Shown here: one piece after another, positions 33,656-42,597 of the stretch
How positions within the stretch are numbered: position 1 is the first letter of the stretch
Layout of the letters: each line of letters opens with the position of its first letter
Assembly: GCF_000170895.1 (NCBI RefSeq)
Contig: NZ_ABCS01000032.1
Span: 1 to 64,000 of the forward strand
DNA from: Plesiocystis pacifica SIR-1
GTDB taxonomy: Bacteria; Myxococcota_A; Polyangia; Nannocystales; Nannocystaceae
Reading direction: 5' to 3'
Length of the DNA stretch: 64,000 bases
The notes under the pieces: model-generated
The model's input: only the letters and a program-made list of their open reading frames with translations
What the model was told of the DNA's origin: nothing
The model's database searches: none
Program-made: the position numbers and the translations under genes

Positions 33656-34044
33656 GTACCGTGGGAGCACGCCGTTACAACGCCCTGGTTGTCGAAGACA
33701 GCCCGCCGATGCGCAAGATGATCGTCTTCGCGCTCTCGCGCGTGAGCGAGCTCGACGTGGTCGAGGCCGACGATGGAGTCGATGCCCTGCGTCGCATCGC
33801 CGGGACCAAGTTCGACATCATCATCACCGACATCAACATGCCGATCCTCGACGGGCTCAAGCTCGTCAAGCGACTGCGTGCCGATGACAACTACAAGGAC
33901 GTGCCGATCGTGATCATCACGACCGAGGGCGCGGCCGAGGACCGTCAGCGGGCGCTCGCGCTCGGTGCGAACGCCTACATCACCAAGCCGATTCAGGCGC
34001 AGCAGGTGATCGGGCTGGTCCGCCAGATCCTCGAGATAGGGTGA
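33652..34044 (+). CDS. cheY: CheY-like response regulator (second)
   Basis: The 130-residue product is a single receiver domain with E15-D16 (VVEDSPPMRKM), phosphoacceptor D60 (IITDINMPILDG), Thr in IITTEGA near 90 and Lys in YITKPI near 109. All phosphorylation residues are intact and there is no output domain. It differs from the first CheY (23698), so the locus has two possible outputs or one output and one phosphate sink. It overlaps the GAF gene by 4 bp. A hairpin element follows its stop. Confidence 0.93.
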   Translation: MSTVGARRYNALVVEDSPPMRKMIVFALSRVSELDVVEADDGVDALRRIAGTKFDIIITDINMPILDGLKLVKRLRADDNYKDVPIVIITTEGAAEDRQRALALGANAYITKPIQAQQVIGLVRQILEIG

Positions 34045-34050
34045 GCCTTC

Positions 34051-34147
34051 TTTGCCCCCGCAGGCGGTTTCGCCTGGGGGTGGCTGGTCCTCAAACTCGT
34101 TCGTGCCTTCTAGGGGGCATGTGGTCGCCCCCCAAGGGGGGCGTTTG
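34051..34147 (+). repeat. Intergenic hairpin element, copy 2 (likely also a terminator)
   Basis: Hairpin 1 is CCCCC-gc-AGGCG/CGCCT-GGGGG at 34055-34080. Hairpin 2 is GTGCC.../GGGCAT at 34103-34120. Hairpin 3 is an 8-bp CGCCCCCC/GGGGGGCG stem at 34126-34143 followed by TTTGTTT. The layout and several sequence blocks match 2066-2200. The last hairpin with its T run makes a good intrinsic terminator after cheY. Confidence 0.6.
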
Positions 34148-34302
34148 TTTGGTGGGCGTACGGGCAGGGGTGCCCTGGGGAGCACCGTGGTGGACGCTCG
34201 GTTGGTGCGATGTCGTGGCGCTCGGTAGGGCCGTGTCCGTGTCAGCTGGCCTTTGCACGGGGGCGCTTTGGCGTATTTCCGGCGTTTGAGCGGGTCTGGT
34301 GC

Positions 34303-34308
34303 TAGCGT
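34303..34308 (+). promoter_or_regulatory. TAGCGT -10-like box, leaderless type
   Basis: TAGCGT lies 7 nt before GTG 34316 of the recombinase gene. The intervening bases are all C or G and make no clear Shine-Dalgarno. Confidence 0.4.
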
Positions 34309-34315
34309 CGGGGGG

Positions 34316-35224
34316 GTGGCCCGGGATGAAGCGCTCGAGGACTTGGTGGAGGACTACCTCCAGCACCTCAAGGTCGAGCGGAACCTGAGCCCGAATACGC
34401 TGGAGGCCTACGGCAATGACCTGCGGCGGCTGCTGGATGCGCTGAGCGGGGCGGGCGTCGAGCGGGCGAGCCAGGTCAGCCCGGCGGCGTTGCTGGGTTT
34501 TCTGCGCTCGCTGGCGGAGGCGGGGCTGTCGGCGCGGAGTCAGGCGCGGCGCTGGGTGGCGGTGCGTGGGCTGTTCCGGTGGCTGCGCAGCGAGCAGCTG
34601 GTCGAGGTCGATCCGACCCAGGGCATCGCCCTGCCCAAGGCGGTCAACAAGCTGCCGGAGCTGCTCTCGCGCGAGGAGGTGGTCCGGCTGATCGCGGCGC
34701 CCGGGGTCGACACGCCCCTGGGCCTGCGCGACACGGCGCTGCTGGAGTTCATGTACGCGACGGGGTGCCGGGTGTCAGAGGCCTGTGACCTCGAGCTGTC
34801 GAGCCTGCACCTCGACCAGGGCCTGGTCGTGCTCACGGGCAAGGGCAGCAAGCAGCGCATGGTCCCGCTCGGGGACTGTGCCCTGGTCGCGCTGCTGGCC
34901 TGGCTGGAGGAGGGCCGGCCCGAGCTGGTCGCGCGGGCGCCCCGGGAGGCCCACGTGTTCGTCAACAAGCGGGGCAGCCGGCTGTCGCGGCAGGGCTGCT
35001 TCTTTCGCCTCCGCCAGCACGCCGTGAGCGCGGGCATCACCCGGGACATCTCACCGCACAAGCTCCGGCACAGCTTCGCCACCCACCTCATCGAGGGCGG
35101 CGCCGACTTGCGCGCCGTGCAGACCCTGCTCGGTCACGCAGACATCTCGACGACCCAGGTCTACACCCACCTGAGCCAGTCCCACGTCCGCCACGCCTAC
35201 GACCTGCACCACCCCCGCGCATGA
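34316..35224 (+). CDS. xerC: Tyrosine recombinase XerC/XerD
   Basis: The 302-residue product starts at GTG 34316. The N-terminal SAM-like core-binding domain is YLQHLKVERNLSPNTLEAY. The catalytic domain has Arg in TGCRVSEACDLEL (~150), Lys in GKGSKQRMVPL, HKLRHSFATH (His and second Arg), LLGHADISTTQVYTH (His and the nucleophile Tyr near 283). It breaks and joins DNA at dif to resolve chromosome dimers. XerC versus XerD cannot be settled by eye. There is no transposon or integron context: it stands between che genes and an M50 protease. Confidence 0.95.
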   Translation: MARDEALEDLVEDYLQHLKVERNLSPNTLEAYGNDLRRLLDALSGAGVERASQVSPAALLGFLRSLAEAGLSARSQARRWVAVRGLFRWLRSEQLVEVDPTQGIALPKAVNKLPELLSREEVVRLIAAPGVDTPLGLRDTALLEFMYATGCRVSEACDLELSSLHLDQGLVVLTGKGSKQRMVPLGDCALVALLAWLEEGRPELVARAPREAHVFVNKRGSRLSRQGCFFRLRQHAVSAGITRDISPHKLRHSFATHLIEGGADLRAVQTLLGHADISTTQVYTHLSQSHVRHAYDLHHPRA

Positions 35225-35264
35225 GTCGCAGGCGGGACGGGCGCTCGATCACCCCGCGGGTGCA

Positions 35265-35294
35265 TTGACGGGTGCTCTCCAGGGCTGCTACGAA
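35265..35294 (+). promoter_or_regulatory. Sigma-70-like promoter of the M50 protease-scpA-scpB unit
   Basis: TTGACG (35265-35270) and TACGAA (35289-35294) are separated by 18 bp. The predicted transcript start near 35301 supports GTG 35355 as the protease start. Confidence 0.45.
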
Positions 35295-35354
35295 CGGACA
35301 CGCTCCGCGCAGCGTGCGCAAAACGCGTCCTGCCCGAGGAGCTCGATTTTCACC

Positions 35355-36038
35355 GTGCTCGCGCCCCTGGCCATCGCCTTCGACTTCTCGAGCGAGACGC
35401 TCGTGACCATCGGGATCTATCTGATCTGCCTGGTCGCTTCGATCGGCGTGCACGAGTACTTCCACGCCCTCGCGGCGGACCGCCTCGGGGACCCCACGCC
35501 CGAGCGCCAGGGTCGGCTGACCCTGAACCCGATCGCCCACGCCGATCCCGTCGGCACGCTGATCATGCCGATCGTCGCGGCGCTCACGGCCATGCCCTTG
35601 CTGGGCTGGGGCCGGCCCGTGGAGACGATGCCGCAAAACTACCGCCGCGACGTCAGCATGCGCGGCGGGATGGCGATCGTCGCGGCCGCGGGGCCCTTTG
35701 GAAACTTCGTGCTCGTGCTGCTGACCCTGGGCGTCGCGGCCGTGGTCGCGCGCACGGCCGGCATCAGCCCGCCCATCGAGCTGCTCTTGCAGACCATGCT
35801 GCAGCTCAACGTGCTGCTGATGATGTTCAACCTGTTGCCGCTGCATCCCCTCGACGGGGGCAAGATCCTCGCGGCCTTCTTGCCGGCGCGCTTCGAGTAC
35901 GTCGACGAGTTCCTGATGCAGTACGGGCCGTGGATCCTGCTCGGCCTGGTGTTCCTCGGCGGCGGCTTGCTCGGGACCGTGCTCTACCCCGTGTTCGAGC
36001 TGCTCGGGCGCGTCTACTTCGTCGCAGTCAACGCATGA
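35355..36038 (+). CDS. Site-2-protease family (M50B) membrane metalloprotease
   Basis: The 227-residue protein has about five membrane spans. The zinc site is HEYFH near residue 33 and the third ligand is Asp in HPLDGGK near 168, preceded by LNVLLMMFNLLPL. It fits the short M50B family found next to scpA in many bacteria. It would cleave within membranes; the substrate is unknown. GTG 35355 was chosen because GAGGAG lies about 12 nt upstream and the family starts at the first span. Its stop overlaps the scpA start. Confidence 0.9.
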   Translation: MLAPLAIAFDFSSETLVTIGIYLICLVASIGVHEYFHALAADRLGDPTPERQGRLTLNPIAHADPVGTLIMPIVAALTAMPLLGWGRPVETMPQNYRRDVSMRGGMAIVAAAGPFGNFVLVLLTLGVAAVVARTAGISPPIELLLQTMLQLNVLLMMFNLLPLHPLDGGKILAAFLPARFEYVDEFLMQYGPWILLGLVFLGGGLLGTVLYPVFELLGRVYFVAVNA

Positions 36039-37522
36039 GCACGACGAAGCCCGCCGCGAGCCCCGAGTCGACTCCGGGGCCGATCGCCGACGGCGGTTCG
36101 GCGCCGAGCGAGGCGCCGACGCCGACGCTGCGACCCCCGAGCCGGACCCCGAGCACGGACCTGATCGCCGACGGGGTGCGCACCCGGGAGAGCTACGCCG
36201 TGACCCTCGAGCAGTTCGAGGGCCCGCTGGACCTGCTGCTCCACCTCGTGCGCCGCCACGAGCTGGACATCCTCGACATCCCGATCGCCTTCATCACCGA
36301 GAAGTACATCGAGTACATCACCTTCGCGCGCGCCCTCGACATCGAGGTGGCCGGTGAGTACCTGGTGATGGCGGCGACCCTGGCCTTCCTCAAGAGCCGC
36401 GAGCTGCTGCCGCCGAGCCCCGAGGAGGAGGGCGAGGACGAGGACGAAGAGGACGGGGTCGATCCGCGCCAGGAGCTGATCCGGCGGCTGATCGAGTACG
36501 AGCGCTTTCGGACCGCGGGCCAGGACCTCGACGGCCGCCCGCTCTCTGGCCGTGACGTGTTCCCCCGCGGCGGCAAGCTGCGGGTCGAGGCGCCGGAGCC
36601 GGGCCTGGCTCCGATCACCCTGTTCAAGCTCGCCGAGGCCTACAACCGGATCCTCGACCGAGCGAAGATCAATCAAGAGCACGAGGTCGTGCTCGAGCCG
36701 GTCACGGTCCGCATCCGCATGCGCCAGCTGTCCGAGCAGCTCGGCCGCGAGCCCAAGTTCAGCTTCGAGTCGCTGTTCCTCGACCGGACCTGGTCGAACG
36801 AGAAGGAGCTGCGCCAGATGCTGGTCGTCACGCTCATGAGCGTGCTCGAGATGGTCAAGATGGGCATCATCGGCGTCCACCAGGCGCAGGGCAGCACCGC
36901 GCTGGAGATCGAGCGGCGGATGAACATCGACGAGATGCGCGAGGCCGTCGAGATCTTCCGCGAAGAGGGCGAGGAGGGCGACCTGCTCGGGGACATCGCC
37001 GAGCCGGAGGCGCCTTCGACGGGGGCGGAGCCCGAGCCGAACGAAGCGACGCCCGAATCTCCAGAGGCGACGCCCGAGGCACAGGACGCAACGCCCGAGA
37101 CTCCGGAAGCGGAGGCCGAGGTTCCACAAGTCGCGCCCGAGGCCGAGTCGACAGAAGCGACGGCGGAGGCCGAGGTTCCACGAGTCGCGCCCGAGGTTCC
37201 ACACGTGGAGCCCAAGCCCGGGTCGACAGAAGCGGCGGCCGAGGTTCCACAAGTGGAGCCCGAGCCTACGGAGGCTACGGCTGAAGCTCCGGAGCCGGAG
37301 CCCGGGCCGGCGGAGGCGACGGTCGAAGCCCTGGAGGCAGAGCCTGAGCTCGAGCCTACGGTCGAGGCTCCGGAAGCCGCGCCCGAACCCGAGGCTTTGG
37401 AAGCGACACCCGCGTCGGAGGCGACACCCGAGCCGGAGGCTCCGGAGGCGACGCCCGAGGCTGGGCGTGACAACGAGGGCGCCGCGCCCGAGGACGCGGA
37501 CCCACAACCCGAGGGATCATAG
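36035..37522 (+). CDS. scpA: Condensin kleisin subunit ScpA with long acidic repeat tail
   Basis: The product has 495 residues. After a Pro/Ser-rich ~50-residue head comes the ScpA core (LEQFEGPLDLLLHLVRRHEL, DILDIPIAFITEKYIEYI, GEYLVMAATLAFLKSRELLP; the C-terminal winged helix has VVTLMSVLEMVKMGIIGVHQ). ScpA is the kleisin bridging SMC heads and binding ScpB. Residues ~325-495 are an extra low-complexity tail of Glu/Ala/Thr/Pro units (EATPE, EVPQV, EPEP). This is far longer than the usual ~250-280-residue protein. It is 4 bp from scpB. Confidence 0.95.
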   Translation: MSTTKPAASPESTPGPIADGGSAPSEAPTPTLRPPSRTPSTDLIADGVRTRESYAVTLEQFEGPLDLLLHLVRRHELDILDIPIAFITEKYIEYITFARALDIEVAGEYLVMAATLAFLKSRELLPPSPEEEGEDEDEEDGVDPRQELIRRLIEYERFRTAGQDLDGRPLSGRDVFPRGGKLRVEAPEPGLAPITLFKLAEAYNRILDRAKINQEHEVVLEPVTVRIRMRQLSEQLGREPKFSFESLFLDRTWSNEKELRQMLVVTLMSVLEMVKMGIIGVHQAQGSTALEIERRMNIDEMREAVEIFREEGEEGDLLGDIAEPEAPSTGAEPEPNEATPESPEATPEAQDATPETPEAEAEVPQVAPEAESTEATAEAEVPRVAPEVPHVEPKPGSTEAAAEVPQVEPEPTEATAEAPEPEPGPAEATVEALEAEPELEPTVEAPEAAPEPEALEATPASEATPEPEAPEATPEAGRDNEGAAPEDADPQPEGS

Positions 37523-37526
37523 TTCG

Positions 37527-39080
37527 ATGGCCAAGAAGCCGACCCGGAAGCAGGCCCCGCCGCGCATTGGTGAGCGGGCCGCCAAGAAGAGCAGCGAGGG
37601 CGAGGACGCGCCCGAGGGCGAGGGCGAGGAGACGCCCGAGGTCAGCGGGGAGGAGCCGAGCATCGGTGACCTGGTCGCCGAGCTCGGGTCAGGGGAGGAG
37701 CCAGAGGCCGACGCGGAGGCGAACGCCGAGGGCGAGGGCGAGGGCGAGGAGAACGCCGAGGGCGAGGCCAAAGCCGAACAGCCGGCGGAGCCGACCGCCG
37801 AGGAGAAGGCCATCGCGCTCATCCACTCCCTGCCCATCGACGCCGAGGACGACCTCAGCGAGGTCGAGGGTGAGGCCTCGCTGCGCCTGGTGTCGATCGT
37901 CGAGAGCCTGCTGTTCGCCTCGCCCAAGCCCATGCGGGTCAAGCAGCTGCGCAAGCTGCTCGCCGAGCCGACCGTCCACCAGATCCAGCTGGCCCTCAAG
38001 CACCTCATGGACCACAACCATGAGCGCGGCATCGTCGTGGCCCAGGTCGCCGGCGGCTTCGTGCTCCAGACCCAGCCGCAGAACGCCCACTGGGTGCAGA
38101 AGCTGCTCCAGGCCAAGCCCGTGCGCTTGAGCCGGCCCCAGCTCGAGACCCTGTCGGTCATCGCCTACCGCCAGCCCGTCACCCGCCCCGAGATCGACCA
38201 CATCCGCGGCGTCGACTCGGGCGCCGTGCTCAAGATCTTGCTCGAGCGCGAGCTCGTGCAGATCGTCGGCAAAAAGGAGGAGGTCGGCCGCCCCATGCTC
38301 TACGGGACCACGGTCTACTTCCTCGAGTTCTTCAACCTCATGAGCCTCCGCGACCTGCCGGACCTGCGCGAGTTCCGAGAGCTGTCCGACGACACCAAGG
38401 CGACGCTGCGCCGCAAGCTCGAGATGGGCGACGCGGAGGTCGAGGCCCTGGGCCAGGAGGTCCTCGACTTCGCGCGGGAGCAGAACCTCGTGGCGGAGGA
38501 CGAGGAGGAGCCCGCCGAGGGTGAGGCCGCCGACGACTCGGGGGAGGGTGCGGAGGAGTCCGAGTCCGAGTCCGAAGAGAGCGACGGGGCGGAAGAGCCC
38601 GAGTCTGAAGAGGACGAAGAGTCTGAAGAGGACGAAGAGGACGAGGAGTCTGAAGAGGACGAAGAGTCTGAAGAGGACGAAGAGGACGAGGAGTCTGAAG
38701 AGGACGAAGAGTCTGAAGAGGACGAAGAGTCTGAAGAGGACGAAGAGTCTGAAGAGGACGAAGAGGACGAGGAGTCTGAAGAGGACGAAGAGTCTGAAGA
38801 GGACGAAGAGTCTGAAGAGGACGAAGAGTCTGAAGAGGACGAGGAGTCTGAAGAGGACGAAGAGGACGAGGAGTCTGAAGAGGACGAGGAGTCTGAAGAG
38901 GACGAAGAGTCTGAAGAGGACGAAGAGTCTGAAGAGGACGAAGAGTCTGAAGAGGACGAGGAGTCTGAAGAGGACGAGGAGTCTGAAGCGGACGAAGAGT
39001 CTGAAGAGGACGAAGAGTCTGAAGAGGACGAAGAGTCTGAAGAGGACGAGGAGTCCGAAGAGGGCGAAGACGCGGACTGA
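37527..39080 (+). CDS. scpB: Condensin subunit ScpB with extreme acidic repeat tail
   Basis: The product has 517 residues; the usual length is ~190-250. An acidic ~105-residue head precedes the double winged-helix core at ~110-315 (LRLVSIVESLLFASPKPMRV, PQLETLSVIAYRQPVTRPEI, GVDSGAVLKILLERELVQIVG, GRPMLYGTTVYFLEFF). ScpB dimers bind the ScpA linker and regulate SMC. The last ~180 residues are almost only Glu, Asp and Ser in units such as EESEEDE, encoded by near-identical 12-18-bp tandem repeats (38599-39060). The tail resembles DNA-mimic or histone-chaperone acidic tails; its role is unknown. Confidence 0.95.
   Translation: MAKKPTRKQAPPRIGERAAKKSSEGEDAPEGEGEETPEVSGEEPSIGDLVAELGSGEEPEADAEANAEGEGEGEENAEGEAKAEQPAEPTAEEKAIALIHSLPIDAEDDLSEVEGEASLRLVSIVESLLFASPKPMRVKQLRKLLAEPTVHQIQLALKHLMDHNHERGIVVAQVAGGFVLQTQPQNAHWVQKLLQAKPVRLSRPQLETLSVIAYRQPVTRPEIDHIRGVDSGAVLKILLERELVQIVGKKEEVGRPMLYGTTVYFLEFFNLMSLRDLPDLREFRELSDDTKATLRRKLEMGDAEVEALGQEVLDFAREQNLVAEDEEEPAEGEAADDSGEGAEESESESEESDGAEEPESEEDEESEEDEEDEESEEDEESEEDEEDEESEEDEESEEDEESEEDEESEEDEEDEESEEDEESEEDEESEEDEESEEDEESEEDEEDEESEEDEESEEDEESEEDEESEEDEESEEDEESEEDEESEADEESEEDEESEEDEESEEDEESEEGEDAD
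38599..39060 (+). repeat. Coding tandem repeat array in scpB (GAAGAGTCTGAAGAGGAC-type unit)
   Basis: About 460 bp consist of 12-bp and 18-bp variants of GAAGAGTCTGAAGAGGAC and GACGAGGAGTCTGAAGAG. Copies differ at few positions, so recent slippage or unequal exchange and strain-to-strain length variation are likely. Confidence 0.9.
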
Positions 39081-39161
39081 GCGTCGTTCCCGGCCTGCGG
39101 GGAAAATCTCAAAGCGCCCCCTTGCCGCCGGGCAGACCTCGCCGCATTCTCGGGGGCTGCC

Positions 39162-40238
39162 ATGGCTCGTTCAGGACCCCCGAAATCCCGCGGCCGCGCC
39201 GGTCGGCCGAAGGGCAAGGCTGGCCGCTCGAGCGGTCACACCCGCCAACCCCGCGCAGGCGAGAGCTCCGGATCCGCTTTTGACGGGCCTGCGGACTTCG
39301 ACGGCCCCGACGACGGCCGCCCGCCCACGCGCCCCATGGGCCGCCGCTCGAAGAAGCCGGCGAAGAAGGGCAGGGGCATGGGTGTTCAGCCCTTCACCCC
39401 GAACCTGCGCGAGCAGCGAGACGGGGTCCGGCTGCAGAAATTCATGGCCAGCGCGGGCGTGGCCTCGCGCCGCAAGGCCGAAGAGCTGATCACCGCGGGC
39501 GTGGTCCGCGTCAACGGCCAGGTCGTGCGCGAGCTCGGGACCCGCGTGTTCCCCGAGCGCGACCGCGTGACCGTGCGCGGCGAGCCGATCCAGGCCGAGA
39601 GCAAGGTCTACTACGTGCTCAACAAGCCCGACGGCGTGGTCTCGTCGGCGGCCGGCAGCGTCGACGAGCGCGGCCGGCCCACGGTGATCTCGCTCCTGCA
39701 CGGCGTCAGCGAGCGCCTCTACCCCGTCGGGCGTCTGGACTTCCACTCCCGCGGCGTGCTCTTGCTGACCAACGACGGCGGCCTGGCCGAGGCCCTGACC
39801 CACCCGCGCCACGGCGTGGTCAAGACCTACCACGTCAAATTCCAGGGCAAGCTCACCGAGGAGCAAGAGCAGCTGCTGCGCGACGGGGTCGAGCTCGACG
39901 ACGGGGCGATCACCCGTCCAGTGGCGGAGCTGTTCGCGTTCCGCGAGACGGCTACCAACGTCTGGTATCAGATCGGCATCCGCGAGGGCCTCAACCGGCA
40001 GATCCGCCGCATGGGCGAGGCGATCGGCCACCCCGTGCTGAAGCTCATCCGCGTCGCCATCGGCGACATCACCGCGGACGGCGTGCCCGAGGGCGAGTTC
40101 CGAGCGCTCAACGCCACCGAGGTGGGTCAGCTCCTCGCCAACGTCAAGCTGGCCCCAGAGGGCCGTCGCGGGCGCTCCGGCGGGGCTGGGCGCCCGCGCG
40201 GCGGCCAGCGAGACCGCCCAAAAGCGAAGAAGTCCTGA
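39162..40238 (+). CDS. rluB: 23S rRNA pseudouridine synthase (RluB/RsuA family)
   Basis: The product has 358 residues. A basic Gly/Arg/Lys/Pro-rich N-terminal extension (~85 residues) precedes an S4 RNA-binding domain (VRLQKFMASAGVASRRKAEE, ITAGVVRVNGQVV). The catalytic domain has YPVGRLDFHSRGVLLLTNDG with the catalytic Asp near 192, KTYHVKFQG, and IREGLNRQIRRMGEAIGHPV. It isomerises a uridine in 23S rRNA, as RluB does at 2605. scpA-scpB-rluB is a conserved gene order. The basic extension and C-terminal Arg/Gly tail probably bind RNA. Confidence 0.95.
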   Translation: MARSGPPKSRGRAGRPKGKAGRSSGHTRQPRAGESSGSAFDGPADFDGPDDGRPPTRPMGRRSKKPAKKGRGMGVQPFTPNLREQRDGVRLQKFMASAGVASRRKAEELITAGVVRVNGQVVRELGTRVFPERDRVTVRGEPIQAESKVYYVLNKPDGVVSSAAGSVDERGRPTVISLLHGVSERLYPVGRLDFHSRGVLLLTNDGGLAEALTHPRHGVVKTYHVKFQGKLTEEQEQLLRDGVELDDGAITRPVAELFAFRETATNVWYQIGIREGLNRQIRRMGEAIGHPVLKLIRVAIGDITADGVPEGEFRALNATEVGQLLANVKLAPEGRRGRSGGAGRPRGGQRDRPKAKKS

Positions 40239-40310
40239 CACCCCCTCCATTCCCCCTCGACGCCCTCCCGGCGCAGTTGCCGAACCGGGCCGAGTTCACC
40301 CCACCTCACC

Positions 40311-40339
40311 TTGCAACCCCCCAAGTTGCAGGGTAGGTT
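40311..40339 (+). promoter_or_regulatory. Promoter-operator of rpsN-rpmE with inverted repeat
   Basis: TTGCAA (40311-40316) and TAGGTT (40334-40339) are 17 bp apart. TGCAAC (40312-40317) and GTTGCA (40325-40330) form a perfect inverted repeat overlapping the -35 and spacer, as expected for a repressor site. Since the genes encode zinc-free ribosomal proteins, a Zur-like regulator is a candidate (inference). Confidence 0.5.
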
Positions 40340-40349
40340 GCCGCCCCCC

Positions 40350-40367
40350 GTCGGCTACGCCGCCGAC
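40350..40367 (+). other. Leader hairpin before rpsN
   Basis: GTCGGC-TACGCC-GCCGAC forms a perfect 6-bp stem in the 5' untranslated region, ending 21 bp before the rpsN start. Confidence 0.4.
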
Positions 40368-40388
40368 TTCGACAAAGCGAAACACCCC

Positions 40389-40694
40389 ATGGCCAAGCTT
40401 TCCCAAGTTCTCCGCGACAAGAAGCGCGAGAAGCTGATCGCCAAGTACGCTGACCGGCGCGCCGAGCTGCGCACCAAGATGAAGGACCCGGATCTCGACC
40501 CCGACGAGAAGGCCGAGGTCATGGCTCAGCTCAACGCGCTGCCCCGCAACTCCTGCCCGACCCGGCACACCCGCCGCTGCTTCCTGACCGGCCGCAGCAA
40601 GGCCGTGTACCGCAAGTTCGGTCTCAGCCGCATCGCCCTGCGCGACCTCGCGCTGCGTGGCGATCTGCCCGGCGTGACCAAGTCGAGCTGGTGA
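40389..40694 (+). CDS. rpsN: 30S ribosomal protein S14, long zinc-free form
   Basis: The 101-residue product begins MAKLSQVLRDKKREKLIAKY and ends GRSKAVYRKFGLSRIALRDL...KSSW. It has the long (C-minus) form: only two Cys (NSCPTRHTRRC) that do not make the CxxC...CxxC zinc site of the short form. It binds the 30S head. ATG 40389 fits the family N-terminus. It stands alone with an L31 gene, not in the spc operon, which suggests it is an alternate paralog used when zinc is low. Confidence 0.93.
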   Translation: MAKLSQVLRDKKREKLIAKYADRRAELRTKMKDPDLDPDEKAEVMAQLNALPRNSCPTRHTRRCFLTGRSKAVYRKFGLSRIALRDLALRGDLPGVTKSSW

Positions 40695-40707
40695 GGAGGA
40701 ACCCCTG

Positions 40708-40962
40708 ATGCGTACCGGTATCCACCCGGAGTACCGCAAGGTCCTCTATCACGACAGCGCGACCAACGACGAGTGGGTCGGCTTCTCGACCCAGCGCTCG
40801 GAAGAGGTCAAGAGCCACGAAGGCGAGGAGCTCCCCGTCATTCGCCTCGACATCTCCTCGAAGTCGCACCCCTTTTGGACGGGCCAGGCCCGCACCCTCG
40901 ACGCCGAGGGCCGCATCGATCGTTTCAAGCGGCGCTACGGTCGGAGGGGCAAGAAGAAGTAG
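40708..40962 (+). CDS. rpmE: 50S ribosomal protein L31 type B (zinc-free)
   Basis: The 84-residue product has MRTGIHPEYRKVLYHD, SSKSHPFWTGQ and a basic C-terminus (FKRRYGRRGKKK). It has no Cys at all, so it is the type B (RpmE2) form without the zinc ribbon. A strong GAGGAGGA ribosome-binding sequence is 7 nt before the ATG. It lies 13 bp after rpsN and is followed by a terminator. In other bacteria such paralogs replace the zinc-containing L31 under zinc limitation. Confidence 0.95.
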   Translation: MRTGIHPEYRKVLYHDSATNDEWVGFSTQRSEEVKSHEGEELPVIRLDISSKSHPFWTGQARTLDAEGRIDRFKRRYGRRGKKK

Positions 40963-40992
40963 GTCTCCGGACCACGGCGGCGTCGATGCATT

Positions 40993-41030
40993 CAGGGCGA
41001 TCCGAGCAGTCGGGTCGCCCTGTCTCTTTG
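40993..41030 (+). terminator. Rho-independent terminator after rpmE
   Basis: A 13-bp stem with one wobble (CAGGGCGATCCGA with TCGGGTCGCCCTG, loop GCAG) is followed by TCTCTTTGGTTT. Confidence 0.88.
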
Positions 41031-41070
41031 GTTTGGTTGTGGGGTCTGGCCGGCCGAGCTGAGTGGCTGT

Positions 41071-41098
41071 CTGACGGCGGCGAAAGCGGGGGTAGACT
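41071..41098 (+). promoter_or_regulatory. Promoter of tldD-tldE, leaderless type
   Basis: CTGACG (41071-41076), a 16-bp spacer, then TAGACT (41093-41098), which is 7 nt before ATG 41106. Confidence 0.5.
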
Positions 41099-41105
41099 CC
41101 TGGGG

Positions 41106-42584
<1,479 letters not shown>

Positions 42585-42597
42585 GGCGGAGGACGAC

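Noticed and set aside
34316..35224. The tyrosine recombinase as part of an integron or mobile element
   Set aside because: The sequence is closest to XerC/XerD, codon use matches the neighbours, and no attachment site, cargo or flanking repeats are seen.
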